Positions 45,859 through 53,953 of a stretch of 64,000 bases of DNA are shown here, in pieces (within the stretch, counting starts at the first letter, position 1; every line of letters begins with the position of its first letter). This stretch comes from Alphaproteobacteria bacterium (GTDB lineage Bacteria; Pseudomonadota; Alphaproteobacteria; Thalassobaculales; Thalassobaculaceae). The stretch is taken from positions 29,860-93,859 of the forward strand of contig JAJEAR010000058.1 of the NCBI GenBank assembly GCA_022822665.1, given 5' to 3'. Below the pieces are notes generated by a model, which saw nothing but the letters and a program-made list of their open reading frames with translations, had not been told where the DNA came from and searched no databases. A program made the translations under genes and the position numbers.

Positions 45859-46629
45859 ATGTACAGTGACGTTACCGATCTCGAGCGGTTCTATGCATCT
45901 CGACTGGGCCAGATGGCCCGGAGGCTGATCCGGCGCAGGATTCGGGCCATCTGGCCCGACGCGACAGGGCTGGCACTCGCAGGGCTTGGCTATGCCTCGC
46001 CCTACCTCGGCCCGTTCCGCCAGAGCGCCGAACGGGTGCTGTTGCTGTCACCGGCCCAGCAGGGGGTGGCGCACTGGCCACGCGACGGACGCAACCTGGC
46101 CGCGCAGATCCACGACGACGGGCTGCCGCTGCAGGATGTCTCGGTCGACCGTGTTCTCATTGTCCACGGACTCGAGGGCAGCGAAAACGCCAGGACGATG
46201 CTGCAGGAGGTGTGGCGGATCCTCGGCGGCGACGGACGTCTCATGGTGGTGGTTCCCAACCGTCTCGGACTGTGGACGCGGCTCGAGCGCACGCCGTTCG
46301 GTCATGGTCATCCATACTCGCTCCTGCAGCTGTCGCGGCTGCTGCAGGCCAACGGATTCGTGCCGGAGCAGACCGCACACGCGCTCTACCCTCCACCCTA
46401 TGCCTGGCGCCTGATGCTGAGATCGGCGCTCGCCGTCGAGGAGCTTTGCTCGCGCCGGTTCAGGCACCTGGGAGGCGTGATCATCCTGGAAGCCGGCAAG
46501 CGGCTCTACGCAACGCGCCCGGCGCGAACCGTTTGGTCGCGCCACCGGACCCTGGTTCCGGCGACAGCCCACGGCCCTCCGGTTTCGGTGACCGGCCGCC
46601 GGCTTGCAATCCCGAATACGCCGGACTAA
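45859..46629 (+). CDS. class I SAM-dependent methyltransferase (gloB-associated)
   Basis: A 256-residue Rossmann methyltransferase; LALAGLGYASPYLGPF is the SAM motif I equivalent and DVSVDRVLIVHGLE motif II, then LQEVWRILGGDGRLMVVVPN and RTPFGHGHPYS. Proteins of this type are usually encoded back-to-back with gloB in alphaproteobacteria. The substrate is unknown. The 157 bp upstream contain no gene; a TTGACT lies at 45718 without a convincing -10. Confidence 0.85.
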   Translation: MYSDVTDLERFYASRLGQMARRLIRRRIRAIWPDATGLALAGLGYASPYLGPFRQSAERVLLLSPAQQGVAHWPRDGRNLAAQIHDDGLPLQDVSVDRVLIVHGLEGSENARTMLQEVWRILGGDGRLMVVVPNRLGLWTRLERTPFGHGHPYSLLQLSRLLQANGFVPEQTAHALYPPPYAWRLMLRSALAVEELCSRRFRHLGGVIILEAGKRLYATRPARTVWSRHRTLVPATAHGPPVSVTGRRLAIPNTPD

Positions 46630-46693
46630 TTCTGTCCCGCGTGCTCGCCCCTGCCTTCACAGTGACCGTTCGCGGGCCCACAGGAGAAGGACT

Positions 46694-47443
46694 GTGCCGA
46701 GCCTCGACCAGCTGAGAGCGGAAATCGACACGATCGACCGGCAGTTGCATGACCTGCTGGTCCGGCGTGTGGCGATCGGACGCGAGATGGCCAGCGTCAA
46801 GTCGTCCGATACGGCACCGCCGTACCGCCCGGCCCGGGAAGCCCAGGTGATGCGCCGGCTGCTGCAACGCAACCGGCCACCGCTGGCGGCCCGGGTCCTG
46901 GACACCGTCTGGCGTGCGATCATGAGCGCGAACCTGAACCAGCAGGAACCGATCACCGCCCTGCTCTACGCTCCGGATCCCGGAACCAGGGACCTCGCCC
47001 GCGACTACTGCGCGGGCGCGACCCGGATCGACGTGGTCGAGACGGCTGCCGCCGCACTTGATCCCGATGCCCGGGCGACCATGCGCATCCTGCCGATGAT
47101 CACCGGAAACGTCTCCGACCGCTGGTGGCCGCTGCTGTTCGCTGGACCGGTGCCGGCGCCGTCATTCCAGGTCGTCGCCCGGCTGCCGTTCTGCGAACCC
47201 GAGGCTCCGGGCTGCGAGGCCCTGGTGGTTGCGGCCCAGCCGCCGGAAGCGTCGGGCGACGACCGCTCGCTGTTCGCCATCGCCGGCAGTCCCCCGCCCG
47301 ACGGCGAGTTGCTCGACAGCTGGAGCGATACCTGTGTCTGGCATGCCGTGCAGTTCGACGGGTTTCACGACCAGCCACCGGCAGTCCCGCGATCCGCGCC
47401 GTGGCACCGGCTCGGTGTCTACGCAACCCCGGTGCGGAACTGA
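46694..47443 (+). CDS. chorismate mutase (AroQ type) with C-terminal extension
   Basis: The first 85 residues form an AroQ chorismate mutase: LDQLRAEIDTIDRQLHDLLVR, AIGREMASVKSS, and YRPAREAQVMRRLL with VWRAIMSANLNQQE, converting chorismate to prephenate. A further 160 residues do not match a domain I can name; FQVVARLPFCEPE resembles the start of a prephenate dehydratase regulatory region. GTG 46694 is used, with AGGAGAAGG 6 bp before. It heads the cm-hisC-tyrA operon for phenylalanine/tyrosine synthesis. Confidence 0.85.
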   Translation: MPSLDQLRAEIDTIDRQLHDLLVRRVAIGREMASVKSSDTAPPYRPAREAQVMRRLLQRNRPPLAARVLDTVWRAIMSANLNQQEPITALLYAPDPGTRDLARDYCAGATRIDVVETAAAALDPDARATMRILPMITGNVSDRWWPLLFAGPVPAPSFQVVARLPFCEPEAPGCEALVVAAQPPEASGDDRSLFAIAGSPPPDGELLDSWSDTCVWHAVQFDGFHDQPPAVPRSAPWHRLGVYATPVRN

Positions 47444-47467
47444 GCCCGGACCCTTCGGAGAACCGAC

Positions 47468-48556
47468 ATGCCTGCTCCGCAACCGCGCCCCGCGATCAGC
47501 GCCATGGCGCGCTACCAGCCCAACCTGAACCCGCCGGCCCGGGGCCGTATCATCCGGCTCTCGGCCAACGAGGGTGCGCTGGGTCCGAGCCCCGCGGCCA
47601 TCAGGGCGCTGGAGGAGGTCACGAGCAGGCTGCATCACTACCCGGAAGAAGACCCCTCCGCACTCGCGGACGCAATCGCTGCGCAGCTTGGCCTCGATGC
47701 GCAGCGCATGGTGTTCGGCTGCGGATCCGACGAACTGATCCTTGCGCTGTGTCTCGCCTACCTCTCGCCAGGGGACGAGGCAATCCACACCGAGTACGGT
47801 TTCATCATGTACCCGGTCTCGATCAGGGTCGCCGGCGGCGAGCCGGTGGTTGCCCCGGACAGCGGATACCGGGTCGATGTCGATGCCATCCTCGAGCGCG
47901 TCACGCCGCGGACCCGGATGGTGTTCCTTGCCAATCCCAACAATCCGACCGGTTCCTACATCGGCCGCGGCGAGCTCGAACGGCTGCATCGCGGGCTGCC
48001 CGAGGATGTCCTGCTCGTCATCGACGCCGCCTATGCGGAATACGTCTCGCGAAACGACTATGCGAGCGGTGCCGACCTGGTCGAGAACTCCGAGAACGTG
48101 GTCATGCTGAGGACGTTCTCGAAGATCTACGCCCTGGCCGGGCTCAGGCTCGGATGGGCCTATGCGCCACAGGTAGCCGCGAACGCGATGCACGTGGTCA
48201 AGCAGCCCTTCGGCGCCAACCGGGCCGCCGTCGCGGCCGGGATCGCGGCTGTCAACGACCATGAATTCCGTCGCAGGTCGGTCGCGCACAACGAGACCTG
48301 GCAACCGTGGACTGCCCAGCGGCTCGCCGGGCTCGGCCTGACCGTGCTTCCGAGCGTCACCAACTTCCTGATGGTTCGGTTCCCGGACGAACCCGGGCGC
48401 ACGGCGGCCGAGGCCGGGCCATGGCTGGAACAGCGGGGCGTCCTGGTGCGCGGCATGGCCGGGTACGGGGCGCCGGACTTCCTGCGAATGTCGATCGGAA
48501 CCGAAACGGAGATGCAGGCCGTGGTTGAGTCGATCGCGGAGTTCCTTTCCGCATGA
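47468..48556 (+). CDS. hisC: histidinol-phosphate / aromatic aminotransferase
   Basis: A class I/II PLP aminotransferase of 362 residues with LSANEGALGPSP, LANPNNPTGSYI, IDAAYAEYV and the PLP-lysine motif TFSKIYALAGLRLGW. The sequence is HisC-like. In alphaproteobacteria HisC homologues next to tyrA serve aromatic amino acid transamination and often histidine synthesis too. It overlaps tyrA by 4 bp. Confidence 0.92.
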   Translation: MPAPQPRPAISAMARYQPNLNPPARGRIIRLSANEGALGPSPAAIRALEEVTSRLHHYPEEDPSALADAIAAQLGLDAQRMVFGCGSDELILALCLAYLSPGDEAIHTEYGFIMYPVSIRVAGGEPVVAPDSGYRVDVDAILERVTPRTRMVFLANPNNPTGSYIGRGELERLHRGLPEDVLLVIDAAYAEYVSRNDYASGADLVENSENVVMLRTFSKIYALAGLRLGWAYAPQVAANAMHVVKQPFGANRAAVAAGIAAVNDHEFRRRSVAHNETWQPWTAQRLAGLGLTVLPSVTNFLMVRFPDEPGRTAAEAGPWLEQRGVLVRGMAGYGAPDFLRMSIGTETEMQAVVESIAEFLSA

Positions 48557-49503
48557 GCGGCGAGGCCCCGAAGCCGGAAGGCATGATCTTCCGGCGCATG
48601 GCGCTGATCGGCATCGGCCACATCGGCTCTTCGCTGGCAAGGGCCATCCGCCGGGAACCCGACATGGTCGGTCACCTCGCAGTATCCGATCTCGACCCGG
48701 AGGCACAGCGCCGGGCCGGCGAACTCGGTCTTGCCGACTCGCTGCATGCCGAGCCCGCGGACGCGGTGGCCGGCGCCGACTGCGTGGTCCTGTGCACCCC
48801 GGTCGGGACCTGCAGGGCGATCTCGAGGGCAATGGCCGGCCATCTCGAGCCCGGCTGCATCGTGAGCGACGTCGGCTCGGTCAAGCGCGCCCCGATCCGG
48901 GACATGGCGCCGAACCTGCCGGACCACGTTCACCTGGTCCCGGGCCATCCGGTGGCGGGAACCGAGCATTCCGGGCCGGATTCGGGCTTTGCCGAGTTGT
49001 TCACGGGGCGGTACTGGCTGCTGACGCCGCCCGAGGGTACCGACCCGGATGCGGTTGAACGGCTGGCGGGGCTTTACCGGCGCATCGGCGCCATGGTCGA
49101 GGTGATGGATGCGGAGTACCACGACAAGGTCCTCGCCATCACCTCGCATGTCCCGCACCTGATTGCCTACACCATCGTCGGTACCGCGGTTGACCTCGAG
49201 AAGCAGATCCAGAACGACGTGATCCGGTTTTCCGCGAGCGGGTTCCGGGACTTCACGCGCATCGCCGGCTCGAACCCGATCATGTGGCGCGACATCTTCC
49301 TGAACAACCGCGAGGCGGTGCTGGAAATGCTCCAGCGGTTCTCCGAAGACCTGACGGCGCTGCAGCGCGCGATCCGCTGGGGCGAGGGTGAAACGCTGCA
49401 GACCCTGTTCACCCGCACCCGGGCAATCCGGCGCGGCGTCATCGAGGCCCATCAGGACGTCCCGCCGAGCATGACGGATCGACAGGACGACGCAGACCCC
49501 TGA
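48553..49503 (+). CDS. tyrA: prephenate/arogenate dehydrogenase
   Basis: An NAD(P)-binding Rossmann enzyme with ALIGIGHIGSSLARAI, then CVVLCTPVGT, DVGSVK, PGHPVAGTEHSGP and SHVPHLIAYTIVG, the TyrA pattern, oxidising prephenate or arogenate for tyrosine. It has 316 residues. The start overlaps the hisC stop (ATGA). The last 65 bp run antisense into the convergent Nudix gene, so its C-terminal tail (about 20 residues) is probably a recent extension. Confidence 0.93.
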   Translation: MSGEAPKPEGMIFRRMALIGIGHIGSSLARAIRREPDMVGHLAVSDLDPEAQRRAGELGLADSLHAEPADAVAGADCVVLCTPVGTCRAISRAMAGHLEPGCIVSDVGSVKRAPIRDMAPNLPDHVHLVPGHPVAGTEHSGPDSGFAELFTGRYWLLTPPEGTDPDAVERLAGLYRRIGAMVEVMDAEYHDKVLAITSHVPHLIAYTIVGTAVDLEKQIQNDVIRFSASGFRDFTRIAGSNPIMWRDIFLNNREAVLEMLQRFSEDLTALQRAIRWGEGETLQTLFTRTRAIRRGVIEAHQDVPPSMTDRQDDADP

Positions 49504-50362
49504 CCAGGTCCGGGTAGTCCGGATCGTCCGGCGTGATGAACCCGTGCCGGATCAGGAAGTCGATGATCACCAGGTTGCAGTTGTACTTGAAGCTGTCGAT
49601 CGAGGTGCGCACGATCTCCGCCACCTCGTGGATCGGGCGCAGCGTGAACTCCTCGACCTCGCCGTCACGCGGGTGCGGCGTGAAGGTGTCGGGAACCACG
49701 AGGTCGTAGACGTACATCACGTGCCGTCTCAGCCCGCCGGGGACGCCCATGGTGTAGGAAACGAGACCGGCAGGCCGCGCCGAGAGTGCCAGCCCCGCGG
49801 GGATGTCCGCCTCTTCCCGGCATTCCTTCACCAGGTTCTGGACAAGCGTCAGACCTGCCGGCTGGCCGCCGGCGACCATGTTGTCGAGCGCGCCGGGATA
49901 ACTCGGACGGTCGGGCGCGCGCCGCGCAATCCACATCATCACGTCGTCGCCGCGACCCCGCACGCCGTTCAGGTGAAACCCGGTCGACAGCACGCCGAAA
50001 GCCTCCGCCGCACTGCGGTCGATCCGCATCAGTTCTTCGCCACCGACATGCTGGCAAACCGCGTAGTCCTCGTCGCGCCGCGCGGCAATCATGCCGTCGC
50101 GGCGCAGTCGGTCGAGGATCCCGGCGACGGCCCGGCTCCGGTCTTCCGGTTCGCCGAGGTGATCGGCAAGCGCAAGCCCGTCCGCAGAGCGGGCAAAGAC
50201 ATCCGGTTCGTTCGCAAGCCGGCGCGCGAGCGCACCGGTCACGTATCCCGCCACGGCACCGTCGATCGTCCACGCTACCCGGTCACGGAAATCGTGGCGG
50301 TTGCAGTGCTCGATGTGGTCCCGGTACGCCATTGCCGCCGCCACGCCCGCAGCCGATGTCAC
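49439..50362 (-). CDS. DUF4743-type Nudix hydrolase
   Basis: A 307-residue protein with an N-terminal DUF4743 domain (YRDHIEHCNRHDF, GYVTGALARRLANEPDVF) and a Nudix domain (MVAGGQPAGLT, LVKECREEADI), the architecture associated with thiamine-diphosphate-like hydrolases. The box reads KECREEA rather than strict REUxEE. GTG 50362 is chosen because it overlaps the rlmE stop (GTGA). The 3' end overlaps tyrA by 65 bp, convergent. Confidence 0.85.
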   Translation of the reverse strand: MTSAAGVAAAMAYRDHIEHCNRHDFRDRVAWTIDGAVAGYVTGALARRLANEPDVFARSADGLALADHLGEPEDRSRAVAGILDRLRRDGMIAARRDEDYAVCQHVGGEELMRIDRSAAEAFGVLSTGFHLNGVRGRGDDVMMWIARRAPDRPSYPGALDNMVAGGQPAGLTLVQNLVKECREEADIPAGLALSARPAGLVSYTMGVPGGLRRHVMYVYDLVVPDTFTPHPRDGEVEEFTLRPIHEVAEIVRTSIDSFKYNCNLVIIDFLIRHGFITPDDPDYPDLVRGLRRPVDPSCSAGRPDGPR

Positions 50363-51063
50363 GGCTGTTCCGCGGCCGGCGGGCCCCGGAATCCCCTGGC
50401 CACCACGTAGGTCTCGGGCGAACGGGGCCGGCTTGCGTCGGGCTTGGCATGCCGCACCGTGGCGAAACTGCGCTTCATGCGGTCGAGAAGACCGGCCTCG
50501 CTGCCGCCGCGGAAGACCTTGGCGACGAAAGCCCCGTCCGGAGCCAGCACCTGTTCCGCGAGGTCGTAGGCCGCCTCGCACAGGGCCGAGGTCCGCAGGT
50601 GGTCGGTCGGCGCATGACCGGTGGTCGGAGCCGCCATGTCGCTCAGCACCAGGTCCGCGGTGCCGGAGAGCGCGTTGAGCACCGCGCCCAGGCCGGCCTC
50701 TTCCATGAAATCCGCCTCGAGGACCAGGGCGCCCGCCACCGGGTCCATCACGACCATGTCCAGCGCGATCACCAGGCCCGAACTGCCGACCCGGGCCGTC
50801 GCCACCTGGGTCCAGCCGCCGGGTGCCGCGCCGAGATCGACAACCCGCATGCCGGGACGCAGGAGACCGAACCGCTCATCGAGCTGCAGGAGCTTGAACG
50901 CGGCGCGTGACCGGTATCCGAGCCGGCGGGCTTCCTGCACGTAGGGATCATTCAGCTGCCGGTGCAGCCAGCGCTGTGACGATGCGCTGCGGCCCCGCGC
51001 CGTGCGCAACCGCACCCGCTCCGCCCGGGCCCCGCCCGTACCCCTTCCGGCCACGCCGGTCAC
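50359..51063 (-). CDS. rlmE: 23S rRNA (uridine(2552)-2'-O)-methyltransferase
   Basis: RlmE/FtsJ methylates U2552 in the A-loop of 23S rRNA. Motifs: SRAAFKLLQLDERFGLL, SAM site VVDLGAAPGGWTQVA, DLVLSDMAAPTTGH, FVAKVFRGG and the end KPDASRPRSPETYVVARGFRG; the K-D-K-E tetrad residues are present. GTG 51063 gives 234 residues, with a basic N-terminal extension; GTG 51054 is also possible and no strong ribosome-binding site decides. Confidence 0.94.
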   Translation of the reverse strand: MTGVAGRGTGGARAERVRLRTARGRSASSQRWLHRQLNDPYVQEARRLGYRSRAAFKLLQLDERFGLLRPGMRVVDLGAAPGGWTQVATARVGSSGLVIALDMVVMDPVAGALVLEADFMEEAGLGAVLNALSGTADLVLSDMAAPTTGHAPTDHLRTSALCEAAYDLAEQVLAPDGAFVAKVFRGGSEAGLLDRMKRSFATVRHAKPDASRPRSPETYVVARGFRGPPAAEQP

Positions 51064-51109
51064 ACCCGCCGCGACGAGAGCACCATGGCGCGCCCGCCTG
51101 TCCGCACCG

Positions 51110-51436
51110 TCAGGCGGACATCGACTTCGAGATGTACCGGCCGCCTTCCGGTCCAGTAAACATGCTGGTGATGTGGGGGTGGCCGACCGGGCCGTTGTCG
51201 CTGTCTTCCACCAGGTTCTGTTCGGAGACATAGGCGACGTAGTAGCTCTCGGGATTCTCTGCAAACAGGTGATAATAGGGCTGGTCACGCCGCGGGCGGC
51301 GCTCGACCGGAATGGACCTGTACCACTCCTCTGTGTTCGCAAACTCCGGATCGATATCGAACACGACACCTCTGAAATCGTAGTGACGATGCCGCACGAT
51401 GGCGCCCAGTGCGAATTTGGACTCGACGATCTTCAT
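51110..51436 (-). CDS. hspQ: heat shock protein HspQ
   Basis: A small beta-rich protein of 108 residues with ALGAIVRHRHYDFRGVVFDI, DQPYYHLFAEN, YVAYVSEQNLVED and GHPHI, matching HspQ/YccV, which binds hemimethylated DNA and acts as a Lon specificity enhancer. GGAG precedes the ATG. It lies downstream of the tRNA-Gln gene, with its own predicted promoter. Confidence 0.92.
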   Translation of the reverse strand: MKIVESKFALGAIVRHRHYDFRGVVFDIDPEFANTEEWYRSIPVERRPRRDQPYYHLFAENPESYYVAYVSEQNLVEDSDNGPVGHPHITSMFTGPEGGRYISKSMSA

Positions 51437-51472
51437 TGCCGCTCCAAAGTTTTCGCTGTAGCCAGAACAACA

Positions 51473-51501
51473 ACTATCGCATTGCGGGGTAGGCCGCGCA
51501 A
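51473..51501 (-). promoter_or_regulatory. predicted hspQ promoter
   Basis: -35 TTGCGC (51496-51501) and -10 GATAGT (51473-51478), 17 bp apart on the minus strand, end 36 bp before the hspQ ATG. I see no sigma-32-type element, so heat induction is not evident. Confidence 0.4.
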
Positions 51502-51580
51502 GAAATGCAGGGCCGGCGGCGCTGACCCGCCCGGACCAGTCGACACTGGCCTCTGCCTGACCGCGTCAGGGGGGGTCCGC

Positions 51581-51654
51581 TGGCTGGGGAACCTGGATTC
51601 GAACCAGGACCGACGGAGTCAGAGTCCGCTGTTCTACCGTTAAACTATTCCCCA
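51581..51654 (-). tRNA. tRNA-Gln (CTG anticodon)
   Basis: A 74-nt cloverleaf: acceptor TGGGGAA / TTCCCCA, D-arm GTTT/GAAC, anticodon stem GCGGA/TCCGT with loop CTCTGAC (anticodon CTG, reading CAG), T-arm CCTGG-TTCGAAT-CCAGG, discriminator G73 (the glutamine identity base) and encoded CCA. Confidence 0.96.
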
Positions 51655-51681
51655 CCGCGCGTACGGGAATCAGCTGGCGCG

Positions 51682-51710
51682 GTGTTAGCATTTCGCGCTT
51701 GTCGTGGCAA
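51682..51710 (-). promoter_or_regulatory. predicted tRNA-Gln promoter
   Basis: -35 TTGCCA (51705-51710) and -10 TAACAC (51682-51687) with 17-bp spacing and a TGn extended -10, ending 27 bp before the mature tRNA. Confidence 0.45.
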
Positions 51711-51811
51711 GCAAACCGGGGGTGCCGGTACCCGAACCGGTTCCGTGCCGGTCCGGATTGCGGTAGGGTCGCCGCCGTACTCCGGCAGTCGCCTCCATTC
51801 CGGGAGATCCG

Positions 51812-52522
51812 GTGACTTCCTCGACATCTTCCCCGGCACCCGGCAGCGTGCCACAGCGCCCCGCCGACCGGCGCCGACCGGTCAAGCCCCATGACTCCGC
51901 GAGCATGCTGGTCCTGCGTACCGGGCCGCGCGGGCTGGAGGTTCTGATGGGGCGGCGCGGCCGCAAGGCGGTCTTCAACGACGTCTGGGTGTTTGCCGGC
52001 GGCAAGGTGGACCGGGCCGACCGGATCGCGTCTCCCGGTACCGACCTCGACCCGGCGGTGGCGCGTCACATCTCGAGCGACCCGTCCCGAGCCAGGCTGT
52101 TCGCCATGGCGGCGGTCCGCGAGACCTGGGAGGAAACCGGGCTTGCGCTCGGCACCCCGGGCAGCCCCGGGGTGACCGGCAGCGACAGCTGGGAGGGTTT
52201 CGGCTCCCTTGGCCTCGCACCGGACCTTGCCAAGCTCGGCTACGTTGGCCACGCCATCACCCCCGCCTCGCTCGCGGTCCGGTTCAACGCCCGGTTCTTC
52301 TGCGTCTGGGCCCATGACCTGCAGGGCGAGCTGGCCGGGTCGGGCGAGCTGGCCGACCTGGACTTCTTCCCGGTGCGCGAGGCGCGCGACCTGCCGCTTG
52401 TCGATGTCACCCTGTTCATGCTCGACGAGATGCTGCGCCGCGAGGCCAGCGGCTTCGCGACCCCGACGGTCTACCCGTTCTTCGGCTATCGCAAGAATCG
52501 CACCTACCAGCGGTACAGCTGA
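51812..52522 (+). CDS. Nudix hydrolase, NUDT19-like
   Basis: A 236-residue Nudix protein with DVWVFAGGKVDRAD and AMAAVRETWEETGLAL; a loop of about 30 residues separates the conserved GG from the REUxEE helix, as in RNase/CoA-type NUDT19 relatives. GTG 51812 has a GGGAGA site. It converges on an MBL-fold hydrolase gene with 3 bp between, a common alphaproteobacterial pairing. Substrate unknown. Confidence 0.88.
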   Translation: MTSSTSSPAPGSVPQRPADRRRPVKPHDSASMLVLRTGPRGLEVLMGRRGRKAVFNDVWVFAGGKVDRADRIASPGTDLDPAVARHISSDPSRARLFAMAAVRETWEETGLALGTPGSPGVTGSDSWEGFGSLGLAPDLAKLGYVGHAITPASLAVRFNARFFCVWAHDLQGELAGSGELADLDFFPVREARDLPLVDVTLFMLDEMLRREASGFATPTVYPFFGYRKNRTYQRYS

Positions 52523-52525
52523 CCG

Positions 52526-53428
52526 CTACCGTGCCCGGTAGCGGCCTTCCACGGTGAGCGAACCCAGGGCCTCGGCACGTCCGTCCTCGACCAGGTGGAT
52601 GAGCGTTGCCAGCAGCGACCTGGCCGCGGCGGCATGCAGGTGCGCGGCGACATCCTCGTAGACCAGCGGTACCATCTCGCCGACCGTCCCGATGCCCCGG
52701 TCAAGACATGCGAGCACCCGGTCCTCACGCTCGTGGCGGTGGGCGATGAAGGCGCGTACCAGCGTGTGCGGGTTGCGGATCTCCGGTCCGTGCGCCGGGT
52801 AGTAGATCTCGTCGTCACGCTCGAGCAACCGGTCGAGGCTGCGCATGTATGCCCCCATGTCACCGTCGGGCGGCGAGACGATGCTGGTTGACCAGCCCAT
52901 GACATGGTCTCCCGGGAACAGCACCCTTCTCTCGTCCCAGGAAAAGCTCAGGTGGTTCGAGGTGTGACCCGGGGTGTGCACGCAGGTCACCGCCCAGTCG
53001 TCGCCCTCGATCCGATCCCCGTCGCCCACCGTGATGTCGGGCACGAAGTCGAAATCACCACCGGCCTCGACCTCTCCGTCGCCCGGACGGCGGCCACCGC
53101 CGTGCGGGCCGAACCCCCAGGTCGGCGCCCCGGTCGCCTGCTTGAGCGCGCGCGCCGCGGGAGAATGGTCGCGGTGGGTGTGGGTGACCAGGATGTGGCT
53201 CACCGTCTCCCGCCCGAGGCCGGCGAGCAGGGCCTCGACGTGCTCGGGCTGGTCGGGCCCCGGATCGAGCACCGCGACCCTCCCGCTCCCGAGCACGAAG
53301 GTGCCGGTCCCGCGAAAGGTGAAGGGCCCCGGATTGTGCGCGGTGATGCGCCGGATCCCCGGCGCCACCAGCTCGAGTTCGCCGTGGCGGACGTCGAAGT
53401 CGCGGTTGAGCGGCAGTGGCGTCGTCAT
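52526..53428 (-). CDS. MBL-fold metallo-hydrolase, LACTB2-like
   Basis: A metallo-beta-lactamase fold protein of 300 residues with the HxHxDH site VTHTHRDHSPAA, PGHTSNHLSF, LFPGDHVMGW and YPAHGPEI, plus a C-terminal winged-helix-like region. It resembles LACTB2, a single-strand RNA endonuclease in mitochondria, but bacterial roles are unproven. It overlaps the upstream PNPOx-like gene by 4 bp. Confidence 0.88.
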   Translation of the reverse strand: MTTPLPLNRDFDVRHGELELVAPGIRRITAHNPGPFTFRGTGTFVLGSGRVAVLDPGPDQPEHVEALLAGLGRETVSHILVTHTHRDHSPAARALKQATGAPTWGFGPHGGGRRPGDGEVEAGGDFDFVPDITVGDGDRIEGDDWAVTCVHTPGHTSNHLSFSWDERRVLFPGDHVMGWSTSIVSPPDGDMGAYMRSLDRLLERDDEIYYPAHGPEIRNPHTLVRAFIAHRHEREDRVLACLDRGIGTVGEMVPLVYEDVAAHLHAAAARSLLATLIHLVEDGRAEALGSLTVEGRYRAR

Positions 53429-53916
53429 GTCTCTTCCCGGGTCGCGGGCCCCACCAGTTCACCGGTTTCGACCAGACCGCGATAGCGCTCGAAGTGCTGC
53501 CGGACGAGTTCCGACTCGTCCAGACCGGTGTCGTAGGCGGGCGACAGCACCATGCGGGCATCGGTGACCGCGATCTCGACAATGCCCTTCATGCGGTCGG
53601 CATAGTCGGCCCAGGGTCCGAAATCGGCAAGGAGTTCTCCGAACCGGGCGCTGCCACGCGCCGCGTGGCGCGCCTCGCCGCCGACACGGACCGCCTTGCG
53701 GCGAAACACGTCGATGAAATTGAGCTCGACGAGGGGATTGGCCTCGATGTTGCGGACGGTTCCCGGTGAACGCAGGTTGGAGAATGCGAGGGTGCGTTCG
53801 TCGATGATCACCACCGTTGCCTTGGGCGAGACGGCCGGGCGGCCCTCCGGCGTGACGGTGGCCACGAAGGCGACGGTGTTGTGGCGGATCAGGTGGGCGA
53901 TTTCAGCAGTGATCAT
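53425..53916 (-). CDS. pyridoxamine 5'-phosphate oxidase-like flavoprotein
   Basis: A 163-residue split barrel with FVATVTPEGRPAVSPKATVVII, TLAFSNLRSPGTVRNIEANP and LNFIDVFRRKAVRVGGEA, typical of small FMN/F420-type PNPOx proteins. Not the B6 enzyme. ATG 53916 is used; upstream extension lacks homology. It is translationally coupled to the MBL hydrolase. Confidence 0.85.
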   Translation of the reverse strand: MITAEIAHLIRHNTVAFVATVTPEGRPAVSPKATVVIIDERTLAFSNLRSPGTVRNIEANPLVELNFIDVFRRKAVRVGGEARHAARGSARFGELLADFGPWADYADRMKGIVEIAVTDARMVLSPAYDTGLDESELVRQHFERYRGLVETGELVGPATREET

Positions 53917-53953
53917 TTCGTCCCTCCCGCACGTGCACGCTTCGGGGCCGGTC

